Part shown: positions 26,881-35,470 of the stretch, piece by piece
Layout of the letters: each line of letters opens with the position of its first letter
Numbering within the stretch: position 1 is the stretch's first letter
Source: Brachionus rotundiformis
Lineage: Eukaryota > Rotifera > Eurotatoria > Ploima > Brachionidae
Reading direction: 5' to 3'
Length of the DNA stretch: 64,000 nt
NCBI GenBank assembly: GCA_016802295.1
Contig: JAESIW010000210.1
Location: 310,001 to 374,000 of the forward strand
Made by a program: the position numbers and the translations under genes
The notes under the pieces: model-generated
What the model was told of the DNA's origin: nothing
The model's input: only the letters and a program-made list of their open reading frames with translations
The model's database searches: none

Positions 26881-28146
26881 CTAACCTACATAAAACATTA
26901 AAGCTGGAATTTCTATATATTTTCTAAAGGCGTTTAAAAATTTAGCAGCAACGGCACCGTCTATAACTCTGTGGTCGGCAGATAATGTTACACGCATAAC
27001 ATTAGCAATAACCATTTGTCCGTTTTTAACTAAAACGGTTTCTTTAGTGGCACCAATTGCTAAAATACCTGCTTGTGGCGGGTTAATTATAGCGTTAAAT
27101 TCATCTATACCAAACATACCTAAGTTAGATATACTAAAACCACCGCCTTGATATTCGCTTGGTTTTAGTTTGCCTTCTTTGGCTCGTTTGGCTAGGTCTT
27201 TCATATCTGCAGAAATTTCTACAATGCTTTTAGCTTCGGCTTCGGTAACTATTGGGGTAATTAAACCAGTTGGCGTGGCTACAGCTACAGATACATCGCT
27301 ACTTACAAAATATCTGGTAGAATCGCCGTTCCAATAACAATTGGCATCTGGTACATCTTGCATAGCTAAAGCGGTTGCTTTAATTATAAAATCGTTTACA
27401 GATAATTTATAAACATCTTTACCTTGCTTGTTTAATTCGGCTCTTAGCTCTAATAAAGCATCCATTTTTACTTCTATGGTTTCGTAGTAATGTGGAATTT
27501 GCGTTTTAGATTCTAACAAACGGCTTGCAATAACTTTACGCATACCAGAGTTTGGTTTATCGGTAAATTTACCACTGTTACCTTTGGCATATTTACCACT
27601 GGCTACCATACCGCCGGCGGTTGCTGTGCCGTTTGCCATTGCGGTTTCCACATCTGCTTTTACAATTCTGCCGTTGGGGCCACTGCCTTTAATTTTGGCA
27701 ATATCTAAGCCGTTTAAAAATGCAATTTTTTTAGCTAAAGGCGTAATAAATACTCTACCGCTTGTATTGTTAACGGTTTGGTTAACTACTGGGGCAACAG
27801 ATACAGGTGCAGAAACCACAGGTGCAGGTGCAGTAGTAGATACCACTGGGGCAGAAACTGTAGAATTACTAGCCACAAAGCTGTCTATTACGCTGGCGTC
27901 TTCGCCTTCGTCTAGCATTACGGCTATTAAATCATTAACTTTTACCCCTTCGGTTCCTTCGGCTACTAATAGTTTACCTAAAGTTCCTTCTTCGGTGCTT
28001 TCAAACTCTATCATCGCTTTATCGGTTTCTATTTCCGCTATTACGTCTCCGGCTTTTACAAAATCACCTTCTTTTTTTACCCATTTGCTTAGTTTACCTT
28101 CTGTCATGGTTGGCGATAACGCCGGCATTAATACTTTTATTGGCAT
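26881..28146 (-). CDS. pdhC: Pyruvate dehydrogenase E2, dihydrolipoamide acetyltransferase
   Basis: Core of the pyruvate dehydrogenase complex, 421 residues. The N-terminal lipoyl domain has the lipoylated lysine in ETDKAMIEFES. An Ala/Pro/Val linker follows, then the E3-binding domain (FITPLAKKIAFLNGLDIAKIKGSGPNG) and the acetyltransferase domain ending with LSADHRVIDGAVAAKFL (catalytic His). The first ~95 residues are essentially identical to those of PdhB, at the DNA level too. It follows pdhB by 16 bases. Confidence 0.97.
   Translation of the reverse strand: MPIKVLMPALSPTMTEGKLSKWVKKEGDFVKAGDVIAEIETDKAMIEFESTEEGTLGKLLVAEGTEGVKVNDLIAVMLDEGEDASVIDSFVASNSTVSAPVVSTTAPAPVVSAPVSVAPVVNQTVNNTSGRVFITPLAKKIAFLNGLDIAKIKGSGPNGRIVKADVETAMANGTATAGGMVASGKYAKGNSGKFTDKPNSGMRKVIASRLLESKTQIPHYYETIEVKMDALLELRAELNKQGKDVYKLSVNDFIIKATALAMQDVPDANCYWNGDSTRYFVSSDVSVAVATPTGLITPIVTEAEAKSIVEISADMKDLAKRAKEGKLKPSEYQGGGFSISNLGMFGIDEFNAIINPPQAGILAIGATKETVLVKNGQMVIANVMRVTLSADHRVIDGAVAAKFLNAFRKYIEIPALMFYVG
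27860..28146. repeat. 287-bp direct repeat, copy 1 (lipoyl domain of pdhC)
   Basis: By eye this matches 29295-29581 base for base except three differences (near 27866, near 27880, and the GCC/GCT in the ninth codon). It covers the start codon, the whole lipoyl domain and a few linker codons. Confidence 0.92.
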
Positions 28147-28162
28147 ATTAAGATTCTCTCTG

Positions 28163-29581
28163 TTATTTATTAGTAACTTTTTTTGCCGCAGCTACAATAT
28201 CTGCCACACTTGGTAGTGCGTATTTTTCTAAATTAGCAGCATAAGGCATTGGCACATCTTTACCGGTAACTCTAACTACAGGGGCGTCTAAATAATCAAA
28301 GCACTCTTCCATAATTACTGCGGCAATTTCAGATCCAATTCCTGCATACGGCCAGCCCTCTTCTACAGATATAATTCTGTTGGTTTTTTTAACCGAATTA
28401 ACAATAGTTTGTGTATCTAACGGACGCAAAGTACGTAAATTAATAATTTCTGCAGAAATACCTAAAGCCTCTAGCTCTGCAACGCTTTCCATTGCTATAT
28501 GCATACCATAAGCAAAAGATACAATGGTAACATCGGTTCCGGCTTTTTCTATTTTTGCTTTACCTATAGGTATAATTAAATCTTCTACATCTGGTATATC
28601 AAAAGTTTTGCCGTACATAACTTCGTGCTCTAAAAACACTACAGGGTTAGGGTTTCTAATTGCACTTTTTAGCAAGCCTTTAGCATCTTCTGCCGAATAC
28701 GGAGCAATAACAATAATACCCGGTATATGTGCATACCAAGAAGCCATACATTGCGAATGCTGTGCCGCTACCCTAGTACCAGAACCATTTAAGCCCCTAA
28801 ATACTATTGGGCTATTTACTTCGCCTCCGCTCATGTATAATGTTTTACCAGAAGAATTAATAATGTGGTCTAACGATTGCATAGAAAAGTTAAAGTTCAT
28901 ATACTCTACTATTGGTTTTAGGCCACTCATAGCTGCGCCAGAAGCCATACCTGTAAAACCATATTCGCTTATAGGCATATCTAACACACGTTCTGGCCCA
29001 AACTCTTGCAACATACCTTGCGATACTTTATAGGCACCTTGGTAATTAGCAACTTCTTCGCCCATTAAAAATACGGTGCTATCTTTACGCATTTCTTCGC
29101 TCATAGCTTCTCTTAGGCCTTCCCTTACCGAAATATTACGCTTTGGTGCATTTACATATTGTGCTTCTATTTCGTTTAATTCTATAGCTTGGTGCCCTGC
29201 AGTGTTGGTTGTTGTTACGGTTGTGTTTTCTATCACTGGTACAGTTGGCTGTGTAGTTTCTGTTGCAGTATCTGGCTGTGTAGATACAGATGCGGTAGAA
29301 CTACTAGCCACAAAACTGTCTATTACGCTGGCGTCTTCGCCTTCGTCTAGCATTACGGCTATTAAATCATTAACTTTTACCCCTTCGGTTCCTTCGGCTA
29401 CTAATAGTTTACCTAAAGTTCCTTCTTCGGTGCTTTCAAACTCTATCATCGCTTTATCGGTTTCTATTTCCGCTATTACGTCTCCGGCTTTTACAAAATC
29501 ACCTTCTTTTTTTACCCATTTGCTTAGTTTACCTTCTGTCATGGTTGGCGATAACGCTGGCATTAATACTTTTATTGGCAT
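28163..29581 (-). CDS. pdhB: Pyruvate dehydrogenase E1 beta with N-terminal lipoyl domain
   Basis: Beta subunit of the thiamine-dependent E1 component, 472 residues. A lipoyl domain (ETDKAMIEFES, about residues 1-90) and a Thr/Val-rich linker precede the transketolase-like E1 beta domain (SVREGLREAMSEEMRKDSTVFLMGEEV..., through GTRVAAQHSQ and SVEEGWPYAGIGSE). The fused lipoyl domain is a hallmark of alphaproteobacterial PdhB. It lies between pdhA (35-base gap) and pdhC (16 bases). Confidence 0.97.
   Translation of the reverse strand: MPIKVLMPALSPTMTEGKLSKWVKKEGDFVKAGDVIAEIETDKAMIEFESTEEGTLGKLLVAEGTEGVKVNDLIAVMLDEGEDASVIDSFVASSSTASVSTQPDTATETTQPTVPVIENTTVTTTNTAGHQAIELNEIEAQYVNAPKRNISVREGLREAMSEEMRKDSTVFLMGEEVANYQGAYKVSQGMLQEFGPERVLDMPISEYGFTGMASGAAMSGLKPIVEYMNFNFSMQSLDHIINSSGKTLYMSGGEVNSPIVFRGLNGSGTRVAAQHSQCMASWYAHIPGIIVIAPYSAEDAKGLLKSAIRNPNPVVFLEHEVMYGKTFDIPDVEDLIIPIGKAKIEKAGTDVTIVSFAYGMHIAMESVAELEALGISAEIINLRTLRPLDTQTIVNSVKKTNRIISVEEGWPYAGIGSEIAAVIMEECFDYLDAPVVRVTGKDVPMPYAANLEKYALPSVADIVAAAKKVTNK
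29295..29581. repeat. 287-bp direct repeat, copy 2 (lipoyl domain of pdhB)
   Basis: Partner of 27860-28146, with three mismatches in 287 bases by eye. The sharp drop in similarity beyond both ends suggests recent gene conversion limited to the lipoyl domain. Confidence 0.92.
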
Positions 29582-29616
29582 GGTGTATTCTCTCTATTTT
29601 ATTTACAAATTTTATT

Positions 29617-30615
29617 TTATAAAACAACGTCTGTATAAACATCGCTTAACTCTGGCTCTGGCGATGCTAAAGCAAACTCTTCGGCTTCTTTAACTACCGC
29701 TTTAATTGTAGAGTTAATTTCTTTAGCTTGTTCTTCGGTTAATAAGCCGTTAGCTATTGCGTATTCTTTAAAATTATCAATGGGGTCTTTGTAGTTTTTG
29801 TATTCTTCTACTTCCTCTTTGTCTCTGTATTTTTGTGGATCCGACATAGAGTGCCCTCTGTAACGGTAGGTTATAATTTCTAATAAATAAGGGCCTTTTC
29901 CGCTTCTGGCGTGTTCTATAGCTTTTTGTGCTTTTTCTATAACTTCTAAAATATTTTGGCCGTCTACTTTTTCGCCCGGAATATTAAAAGGTACGCCACG
30001 TTGCGATAAATCTGTATTTGCGTGCGTACGCTCTAACGAAGTACCCATAGAATACTGATTGTTTTCTATAACTATAACTAAAGGTAGCTTGTGTAACGAA
30101 GCTAAGTTAAAAGTTTCGTAAACTTGGCCTTGTGGCATACCGCCATCGCCAACAAAGGTTACGGCAACGCCGTTATCGTTAGTATATTTGTGTTTAAAAG
30201 CTAAACCTGCACCTAGTGGTACTTGCCCGCCTACTATACCATTACCGCCAAAAAATCCGTTTTCTTTAGAATAAACGTGCATACTGCCACCTTTACCTTT
30301 AGAGCTTCCGCCCACTCTACCTACAAGTTCTGCCATTAGTGCATTAGGGTGCAATTTAGCTTGTAGTAATGCGTGTGCGTGGCATCGGTAACTGGTAATT
30401 GTGGTATCTTGTTTTGGTTTTTGTACAAAATTAAAGCCTGTAGCTATTGCCTCTTGCCCTATGTATAGATGTAAAAAGCCTGCTATGTGCCCCATTCCGT
30501 ACAATTGTGCACACTTTTCTTCAAATCTTCTAACAAAAAGCATATCGTAATAAAGCTGATAAGCCTGTTGCGCTGTTAATGTTACATTGGTTTTTGCTGA
30601 ATTTAGTTTGGCCAT
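29617..30615 (-). CDS. pdhA: Pyruvate dehydrogenase E1 alpha
   Basis: Alpha subunit of E1, 332 residues. The thiamine-diphosphate motif is GDGGMPQGQVYETFNLASLHKLPLVIVIENN (GDG...NN), and the regulatory-loop region YRYRGHSMSDPQKYR is conserved. First gene of the pdhABC operon, reading leftward, with a likely promoter at 30665-30693 and a purine-rich ribosome site (AGAGATATACC) before its ATG. In other alphaproteobacteria ftsB usually precedes pdhA; here three surface-protein genes lie between them. Confidence 0.97.
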   Translation of the reverse strand: MAKLNSAKTNVTLTAQQAYQLYYDMLFVRRFEEKCAQLYGMGHIAGFLHLYIGQEAIATGFNFVQKPKQDTTITSYRCHAHALLQAKLHPNALMAELVGRVGGSSKGKGGSMHVYSKENGFFGGNGIVGGQVPLGAGLAFKHKYTNDNGVAVTFVGDGGMPQGQVYETFNLASLHKLPLVIVIENNQYSMGTSLERTHANTDLSQRGVPFNIPGEKVDGQNILEVIEKAQKAIEHARSGKGPYLLEIITYRYRGHSMSDPQKYRDKEEVEEYKNYKDPIDNFKEYAIANGLLTEEQAKEINSTIKAVVKEAEEFALASPEPELSDVYTDVVL

Positions 30616-30664
30616 GGTATATCTCTCGTAATTTTTTAATTAAAACTATACACTATTAATGTAA

Positions 30665-30693
30665 AATATAACATTTTATATTTTAATTTACAA
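30665..30693 (-). promoter_or_regulatory. Promoter for pdhABC
   Basis: Minus strand: TTGTAA, 17-nt spacer, TATATT, ending about 50 bases upstream of the pdhA ATG. Confidence 0.6.
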
Positions 30694-30752
30694 CATTCTT
30701 TTATAAAAAATATATAACGTTAAAAAAATTATATATTTTTAGAAATTAATGC

Positions 30753-30782
30753 TTGCTTTTAAAATTAATTTTGTTTTATAAT
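30753..30782 (+). promoter_or_regulatory. Promoter of surface barrel gene 1
   Basis: TTGCTT, 18-nt spacer, TATAAT. The surrounding stretch of about 40 bases recurs almost exactly upstream of barrel gene 2 (31693-31722), so the promoter was duplicated with the gene. Confidence 0.7.
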
Positions 30783-30830
30783 TTTAACTTAATTTAAAAC
30801 AATAAATATAATTTAATAATAGGCAATAAA

Positions 30831-31682
30831 ATGACAATACATGTTTTTAATAAAAAAACTATATATCCAACTAAATTAAGAACAGATAGTAAATTGTTTA
30901 AGTATAGTTTAATACTTGCATTTATTGGCTGTGTAAATTTAACTAACGCCAAAGGCAATTTTTTTGTTGCAGGCAGTGTTGGTTTGGTGCAAAGCTATTT
31001 AAAAGGATTTTATGTAGATTATGTTCCTAAAACCCTACAAAGCAATAAAATAGACACTACTTTTACAATACAAAATCAACCGCAAATAAAATTATCTGCG
31101 GGGTACCAACTTACTAATTTTGGGGTGTCGTTAGATTATAACCTAACTCCGTATGCTAAAACTATGCAAAATGCACAAAAACAAATAAGGCAACAAGCTT
31201 TTTTTGTAACCCCTTACGTGCATTACAGCGCTGGTTTTGGCAGATTATTTGTAAAAGCCGGTGTTGGGCTTAGTTATTCTAACCAACGCCTTAAAAATCC
31301 AGATCAATTTTACAGAAAGTACGAAACTTTAGTTTCTAGCAAGCCAGTTAAAGTAGAAATTAAAGCAGATGAAACTGTAGATTTTACAGTTACTACACAC
31401 AATGTTGTGCGTGGGCTTGCATTTAAACTAGGTACAGGTTACGAAATTGCTTTAAACAATGCTAGCTCTGTTGCATTAGAGTACGAATATATAAACCAAG
31501 AAGGAATTACAGAAACTTGGAAAATGCAACGCAGAGGGTATAATATTAAAATATATTTTAATGGCAATTATGGCGGCAACCAAAAAGAAAGACCTATAGA
31601 CCCTGTTTACAGAGTACAAGGCAAATACAGGCAAACCACACATGCTATAAATTTAGTTTATAAATATAAATTTGGGGCTTAA
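30831..31682 (+). CDS. Outer-membrane beta-barrel surface protein, paralogue 1
   Basis: Protein of 283 residues resembling the small porin-like/Msp4-P44 surface antigens of Rickettsiales. A hydrophobic signal-like segment (LILAFIGCVNLTNA) follows an unusually long N-terminal extension. Then come alternating beta strands (KLSAGYQLTNFGVSLDYNLTPYA, FVTPYVHYSAGFGRLFVKAGVGLSYS) and the terminal strand INLVYKYKFGA with aromatic/small residues near the end. First of three tandem paralogues; it shares its last ~40 bases with paralogue 2. Likely surface-exposed; the ligand is unknown. Confidence 0.82.
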   Translation: MTIHVFNKKTIYPTKLRTDSKLFKYSLILAFIGCVNLTNAKGNFFVAGSVGLVQSYLKGFYVDYVPKTLQSNKIDTTFTIQNQPQIKLSAGYQLTNFGVSLDYNLTPYAKTMQNAQKQIRQQAFFVTPYVHYSAGFGRLFVKAGVGLSYSNQRLKNPDQFYRKYETLVSSKPVKVEIKADETVDFTVTTHNVVRGLAFKLGTGYEIALNNASSVALEYEYINQEGITETWKMQRRGYNIKIYFNGNYGGNQKERPIDPVYRVQGKYRQTTHAINLVYKYKFGA

Positions 31683-31692
31683 AATTTAATGC

Positions 31693-31722
31693 TTGCTTTT
31701 AAAATTAATTTTGTTTTATAAT
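31693..31722 (+). promoter_or_regulatory. Promoter of surface barrel gene 2 (duplicated copy)
   Basis: TTGCTT, 18-nt spacer, TATAAT, in a near-identical copy of the sequence at 30753-30782. It lies directly after the stop of paralogue 1. Confidence 0.7.
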
Positions 31723-31830
31723 TTATAACATGTATAAACAAATAAGTATAAAATTATATGTAATTTTATGGTTGCATTAACTTTTACACTTAGTATATAA
31801 TTTTATTAATTAAATAAATAAAAACGAGGT

Positions 31831-31952
31831 AATAAAAATGACAAAACACTCTTTTGTAAAAAAAACTTTAATAACTACATTGGCTTTATCTACACTATTT
31901 GCCTTTGCCCACGCTAAAGGTAATTGGTTTGTGGCTGGCGGTGTTGGGGTAA
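31831..31952. repeat. Direct repeat of about 120 bp, copy 1 (barrel gene 2 start)
   Basis: Covers AATAAAA, the start codon, the signal peptide and first mature residues of paralogue 2. It is repeated at 32707-32828 with one visible base change in the coding part. Confidence 0.85.
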
Positions 31953-32707
31953 CAAATAGTAAATTTACAGCGGCTAACCCTAATACCAATGATACAGGCC
32001 TTGTAGTAAACAATTACAACACAAAATTTACTATTAAAAATTCATTAAACTATAAACTTTCTGCTGGCTATGAATTTAGTAATTTTGGCTTTGCTATAGA
32101 TTATAACTTAATGCCCTACGCTAAAACTAAAGAAAATTCAGACTTTTCTGTAAAGCAAGAAGCAGTATATGTTGTTCCTTATTTGCATTTTAATGCAGGC
32201 GTAGGTAGAATATTTTTAAAAGCTGGTGTTGGTTTAAGTTACGCTAAACAAAGGGTTAATAATAATTATAAAACAACAAAAACTGTAAATTATGATAATT
32301 TGTATTATTCTTTAACCAGCCCAAATGTTTTTAATCTACCGGCGGGTAATTATGTGCTTGTAGAAGATAAAACTTTAGAAAAAAAAGTTAGCAAATTTAA
32401 TAATGTAGTGCGTACTTTAGCTTGGAAGGTAGGAGCGGGCTACGAATATAATATTTCTAAAGCACACTCTATAAGTGTAGAATACGAATATTTAAACCAA
32501 AAAGCTGTATCGCAAAACTACGTATTTAATTTTAGCTATAGCAATGTAAAAGCAATACCCTACAGTAAAAACCCTAACGGGGCAAGCGGTAGTGCACCAA
32601 CTAACGATCCAGCGGATGAGCCGTTTGATATTAAAGTAATGTCTAGCCAAAGCACGCAAAACATACACGCTATAAATTTAGTTTATAAATATAAATTTGG
32701 GGCTTAA
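31838..32707 (+). CDS. Outer-membrane beta-barrel surface protein, paralogue 2
   Basis: Protein of 289 residues with a clear signal peptide (basic start, hydrophobic core, cut after FAHA) and the same barrel pattern as paralogue 1: NWFVAGGVGV, KLSAGYEFSNFGFAIDYNLMPYAKT, and the end AINLVYKYKFGA. It has a strong ribosome site (GAGG, 9 bases before ATG). The middle (residues about 130-190) and the loop before the last strands differ most from the neighbours, as expected of exposed loops. Paralogue 3 starts 6 bases after its stop. Confidence 0.85.
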   Translation: MTKHSFVKKTLITTLALSTLFAFAHAKGNWFVAGGVGVTNSKFTAANPNTNDTGLVVNNYNTKFTIKNSLNYKLSAGYEFSNFGFAIDYNLMPYAKTKENSDFSVKQEAVYVVPYLHFNAGVGRIFLKAGVGLSYAKQRVNNNYKTTKTVNYDNLYYSLTSPNVFNLPAGNYVLVEDKTLEKKVSKFNNVVRTLAWKVGAGYEYNISKAHSISVEYEYLNQKAVSQNYVFNFSYSNVKAIPYSKNPNGASGSAPTNDPADEPFDIKVMSSQSTQNIHAINLVYKYKFGA

Positions 32708-32828
32708 ATAAAAATGACAAAACACTCTTTTGTAAAAAAAACTTTAATAACTACATTGGCTTTATCTACACTATTTACCTTTGCCCACGCTAAAGGTAAT
32801 TGGTTTGTGGCTGGCGGTGTTGGGGTAA
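32707..32828. repeat. Direct repeat of about 120 bp, copy 2 (barrel gene 3 start)
   Basis: Second copy of 31831-31952 (offset 876). The copies diverge immediately after the GGGGTAA that encodes the first mature strand. Confidence 0.85.
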
Positions 32829-33316
32829 ATATTAACTCTAAAGAAAGCTCTAGTGCTAATTTTACATTTAAAAATACTGCAAACTTTACACTAAATGGCG
32901 GATACAAAACTAATAATTTTGGTATAGCGTTAGAGTACAACCAAACAGATTACGCTACTAATAAAGAGCTTAAACAAACAGATAATATTATTTTAAAACT
33001 AAAACAAGCTAGTGTTTATATTGCTCCGTTTATTGCCGTTAATGTAAATACACAATCTAGTATCTTTTTAAAAGTAGGCTTTGGCTATAATTGGCCTAGT
33101 TATAAGCTTAAAGATGCAGATGGTAAATATAACTTACAAAAATCGTTAGCATGGAAAACAGGGATTGGTTACCAATACTCTGTAAACAATAACAATGCAG
33201 TAATGCTAGAGTATAATTTTATTAACAACGGGTTAAAAGAGTTTTTTGGCATACATCATTCTCGTCAAACTCATCATAATTTTAATATATTATACAAATA
33301 TAGTTTTGCTAGCTAA
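32714..33316 (+). CDS. Outer-membrane beta-barrel surface protein, paralogue 3 (short)
   Basis: Protein of 200 residues with a signal peptide almost identical to paralogue 2, but a shorter and divergent barrel (FTLNGGYKTNNFGIALEYNQTDYA, YIAPFIAVNVNTQSSIFLKVGFGYNW) ending FNILYKYSFAS. It lacks about 90 residues of loops present in paralogue 2. It begins 6 bases after that gene, so translation may be coupled. Likely a recombinant of a duplicated start and a different barrel. Confidence 0.82.
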   Translation: MTKHSFVKKTLITTLALSTLFTFAHAKGNWFVAGGVGVNINSKESSSANFTFKNTANFTLNGGYKTNNFGIALEYNQTDYATNKELKQTDNIILKLKQASVYIAPFIAVNVNTQSSIFLKVGFGYNWPSYKLKDADGKYNLQKSLAWKTGIGYQYSVNNNNAVMLEYNFINNGLKEFFGIHHSRQTHHNFNILYKYSFAS

Positions 33317-33322
33317 ATAAAA

Positions 33323-33352
33323 AAAAAGACCATAGCTACTTATGGTCTTTTT
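33323..33352. terminator. Bidirectional rho-independent terminator
   Basis: A 12-bp perfect stem AAAAAGACCATA (33323-33334) / TATGGTCTTTTT (33341-33352) with a 6-nt loop, between convergent barrel gene 3 and the ftsB-like gene. Confidence 0.92.
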
Positions 33353-33377
33353 GTATTTTACAGCAAGTGTAATAAAA

Positions 33378-33692
33378 TTATTTTATAAAAACTTTTTCTT
33401 GTTTATGTTTTAATTGTAAAATTGTTTTAGCTTGAGTTTCTAGTATATCTAAGTTAATGCTTTCTTCTTTTAAACCATTTACTTTAATGGTTAATTTTTG
33501 TATATTGTTTTGTAAATCTTGTTGTTGTTGCTTAAGATTTTGTAAATTTACCTGTAAATTATTATAGTTATTAAACCAGTTAAATATATACTTAATACTA
33601 ACCATAGAATAAATAACCAATACCACAAATACTGTTATTTTAAGCACAGATAACAAACTATTTTTAAAAGGGATTCTCATACAAGTATACAC
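33378..33692 (-). CDS. ftsB: FtsB/DivIC-like cell-division protein
   Basis: Bitopic inner-membrane protein of 104 residues. One transmembrane helix (about residues 14-34) is followed by a coiled coil rich in Gln, Asn and Leu (about 40-80), then the family's C-terminal pattern LDILETQAKTILQLKHKQEKVFIK. FtsB links FtsQ and FtsL in the divisome. Met5 is an alternative start. The usual alphaproteobacterial neighbour pdhA is about 3 kb away across the barrel genes. Confidence 0.8.
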   Translation of the reverse strand: MYTCMRIPFKNSLLSVLKITVFVVLVIYSMVSIKYIFNWFNNYNNLQVNLQNLKQQQQDLQNNIQKLTIKVNGLKEESINLDILETQAKTILQLKHKQEKVFIK

Positions 33693-33741
33693 ATTAAATT
33701 TATTATTACATTAATAATAAATCTTTTTAGTAAAAATACTA

Positions 33742-34194
33742 TTAATTTACTGCAATATATATGCTAACTTGGTTAAGATTATCTAGCGTATACATTTCAA
33801 AATCTGCAGTGTATTTGCGTTGCTTTTCTAGTTCTGCATTACCCCAAATATTTTGCCACAAACTTATAACTGCTTCTGGTAATTGCCCGTTGTTGTTAAA
33901 CACACTGTAATTTTGTGGATTAATGGTAAGGCTTTGCAAGTTGGCAGGCAAATTTGTATTGTTTTTGTCTACTTCTTGCCCAATAAAGTAAGTGTAATTA
34001 CCATTTTTATCAGATTCGTAATTAGTGTAAACCGCATATACATTATTAGGTTTACAACTATTAAAGCTACCTAACACATTGCTAAAAAAATTTTGCATAG
34101 TTGGTGCAATTTTACCGTTGGCGGTAAATTCTGTGGCGTTATTGGTGGTTATTGCTATACCCCATAATGTAATTTGTGGTAAAGATGTTTGCAT
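33742..34194 (-). CDS. GyrI-like/effector-binding domain protein
   Basis: Single GyrI-like (AraC effector-binding, SOUL/BmrR C-terminal type) domain of 150 residues. The family layout is clear: GIAITTNNATE, then VYAVYTNYESDKNGNYTYFIGQEV, then FNNNGQLPEAVISLWQNIW, KYTADFEMY and a final beta strand IYIAV. Solitary members bind small molecules or proteins; the ligand here is unknown. It has no DNA-binding domain. It stands 22 bases downstream of rlmN on the same strand. Confidence 0.82.
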   Translation of the reverse strand: MQTSLPQITLWGIAITTNNATEFTANGKIAPTMQNFFSNVLGSFNSCKPNNVYAVYTNYESDKNGNYTYFIGQEVDKNNTNLPANLQSLTINPQNYSVFNNNGQLPEAVISLWQNIWGNAELEKQRKYTADFEMYTLDNLNQVSIYIAVN

Positions 34195-34216
34195 TGTAAT
34201 AATTTGCTTTATATTG

Positions 34217-35332
34217 TTATAATTGTTGTAAGTTAGCTTTTTCTTTTTTACTAGCAGATTTTAACTGCCCGCAAGCTGCCATAACATCATCGCCTCTGGT
34301 GGTTCTAATGGTGGTGGTAAAGCCTGCATTAATTAGGTGGTTAGCAAAGGTATACATATCTTCATCGTTTAGGGGTTCGTAAATACTGCCTTCGTACTTA
34401 TGAAAAGGTATAACATTAAATTTACAAGGCAACATTTTGCCTAATTCTATTAATTCTTTGGCATGCTCTGGTTTGTCGTTTACGCCTTTTAGCAATAAAT
34501 AAACCAAAGTAATACGCTTGGCGTTAGAATTATTATAGTAAAAATTGGCAGATTTTATAATTTCTAATAGCGGATAAGTATTATTAATAGGCATTACTTT
34601 ACTGCGTAAAGTATCGTTAGAAGCATGCACCGAAATAGATAAATTAACAGGCATATCTAGGGCTAAACGCTCTATATTAGGAATAATTCCGCAAGTAGAT
34701 ACAGTAATTTTACGCTTAGATAACGATAAACCGTCTTGGTTATGCATAATTTGCAACGCTTTAAGCACATTTTTATAATTTTGTAACGGTTCGCCCATTC
34801 CCATAAAAACCACATTGGTTAAAACACGGCTTGCATCGTTACGCCCGTAATCATTATGTAAATCTTTTAATAATAAAATTTGCCCCATAATTTCTGCAGA
34901 AGTAAGGTTACGCACCATTTTTTGCGTACCAGTATTGCAAAAAGTACAACCCATATTGCAACCAACTTGCGATGATATACACAATGTGCCACGGCTTGGC
35001 GTAGGAATAAAAACCATTTCTACTTCTTTATCATCGGTAAATTTTACTAAATATTTAGTGGTGCCATCTAAAGATTTGTGCGTTTGCGTAACCACTGGGC
35101 GTTGCAAGGTAAACAATAAATTTAGTTGATCTTGTAGTTCTTTTTTTATGGTGGTTATTTGGCTAAAACAGGTTACGCCTTGTATGTAAATAGCTTGCCA
35201 TATTTGTTTGGCACGGTATTTTTTTTGGCCTAAATTAAGTAGTTGTTCTTCTAGTTCTGGGTAAGGTAAACCAATTAGATTAATTTTTTCTAAGGCAAGG
35301 TTGTTGGTATTAGGGCTACTAGGTACTGACAT
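34217..35332 (-). CDS. rlmN: 23S rRNA (A2503-C2) / tRNA (A37-C2) methyltransferase RlmN
   Basis: Radical-SAM RNA methylase of 371 residues. Cluster motif CNMGCTFCNTG (CxxxCxxC). The two catalytic cysteines are expected near the Cys of VSTCG/IIPNIERL and the C-terminal 'GDDVMAACGQL'. The N-terminal helical domain (YRAKQIWQAIY) is typical. It tunes ribosome accuracy. Downstream are the GyrI-like gene and ftsB. Confidence 0.96.
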   Translation of the reverse strand: MSVPSSPNTNNLALEKINLIGLPYPELEEQLLNLGQKKYRAKQIWQAIYIQGVTCFSQITTIKKELQDQLNLLFTLQRPVVTQTHKSLDGTTKYLVKFTDDKEVEMVFIPTPSRGTLCISSQVGCNMGCTFCNTGTQKMVRNLTSAEIMGQILLLKDLHNDYGRNDASRVLTNVVFMGMGEPLQNYKNVLKALQIMHNQDGLSLSKRKITVSTCGIIPNIERLALDMPVNLSISVHASNDTLRSKVMPINNTYPLLEIIKSANFYYNNSNAKRITLVYLLLKGVNDKPEHAKELIELGKMLPCKFNVIPFHKYEGSIYEPLNDEDMYTFANHLINAGFTTTIRTTRGDDVMAACGQLKSASKKEKANLQQL

Positions 35333-35411
35333 ATTTTTATTACAACTTATATTTAAAAAAATTTACTATTATTTGCATATTATACCACACTTTAGGGGCA
35401 TTTAATATAAA

Positions 35412-35445
35412 AAAAAAGACTAGCCATAAAGATTAGCCTTTTTTT
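35412..35445 (-). terminator. Terminator after rpsI
   Basis: On the minus strand AAAAAGGCTA pairs with TAGTCTTTTT (one G-U pair) around a short loop and ends in a T-run, about 25 bases after the rpsI stop. On the plus strand the two A-C mismatches make it weaker. Confidence 0.7.
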
Positions 35446-35470
35446 AAACAAAGTATTTATATAAAATAAA

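Noticed and set aside
27584..28216. 210-residue plus-strand ORF over pdhC, with a similar one over pdhB
   Set aside because: The similarity between the two comes from the duplicated lipoyl domain read antisense, not from real paralogues.
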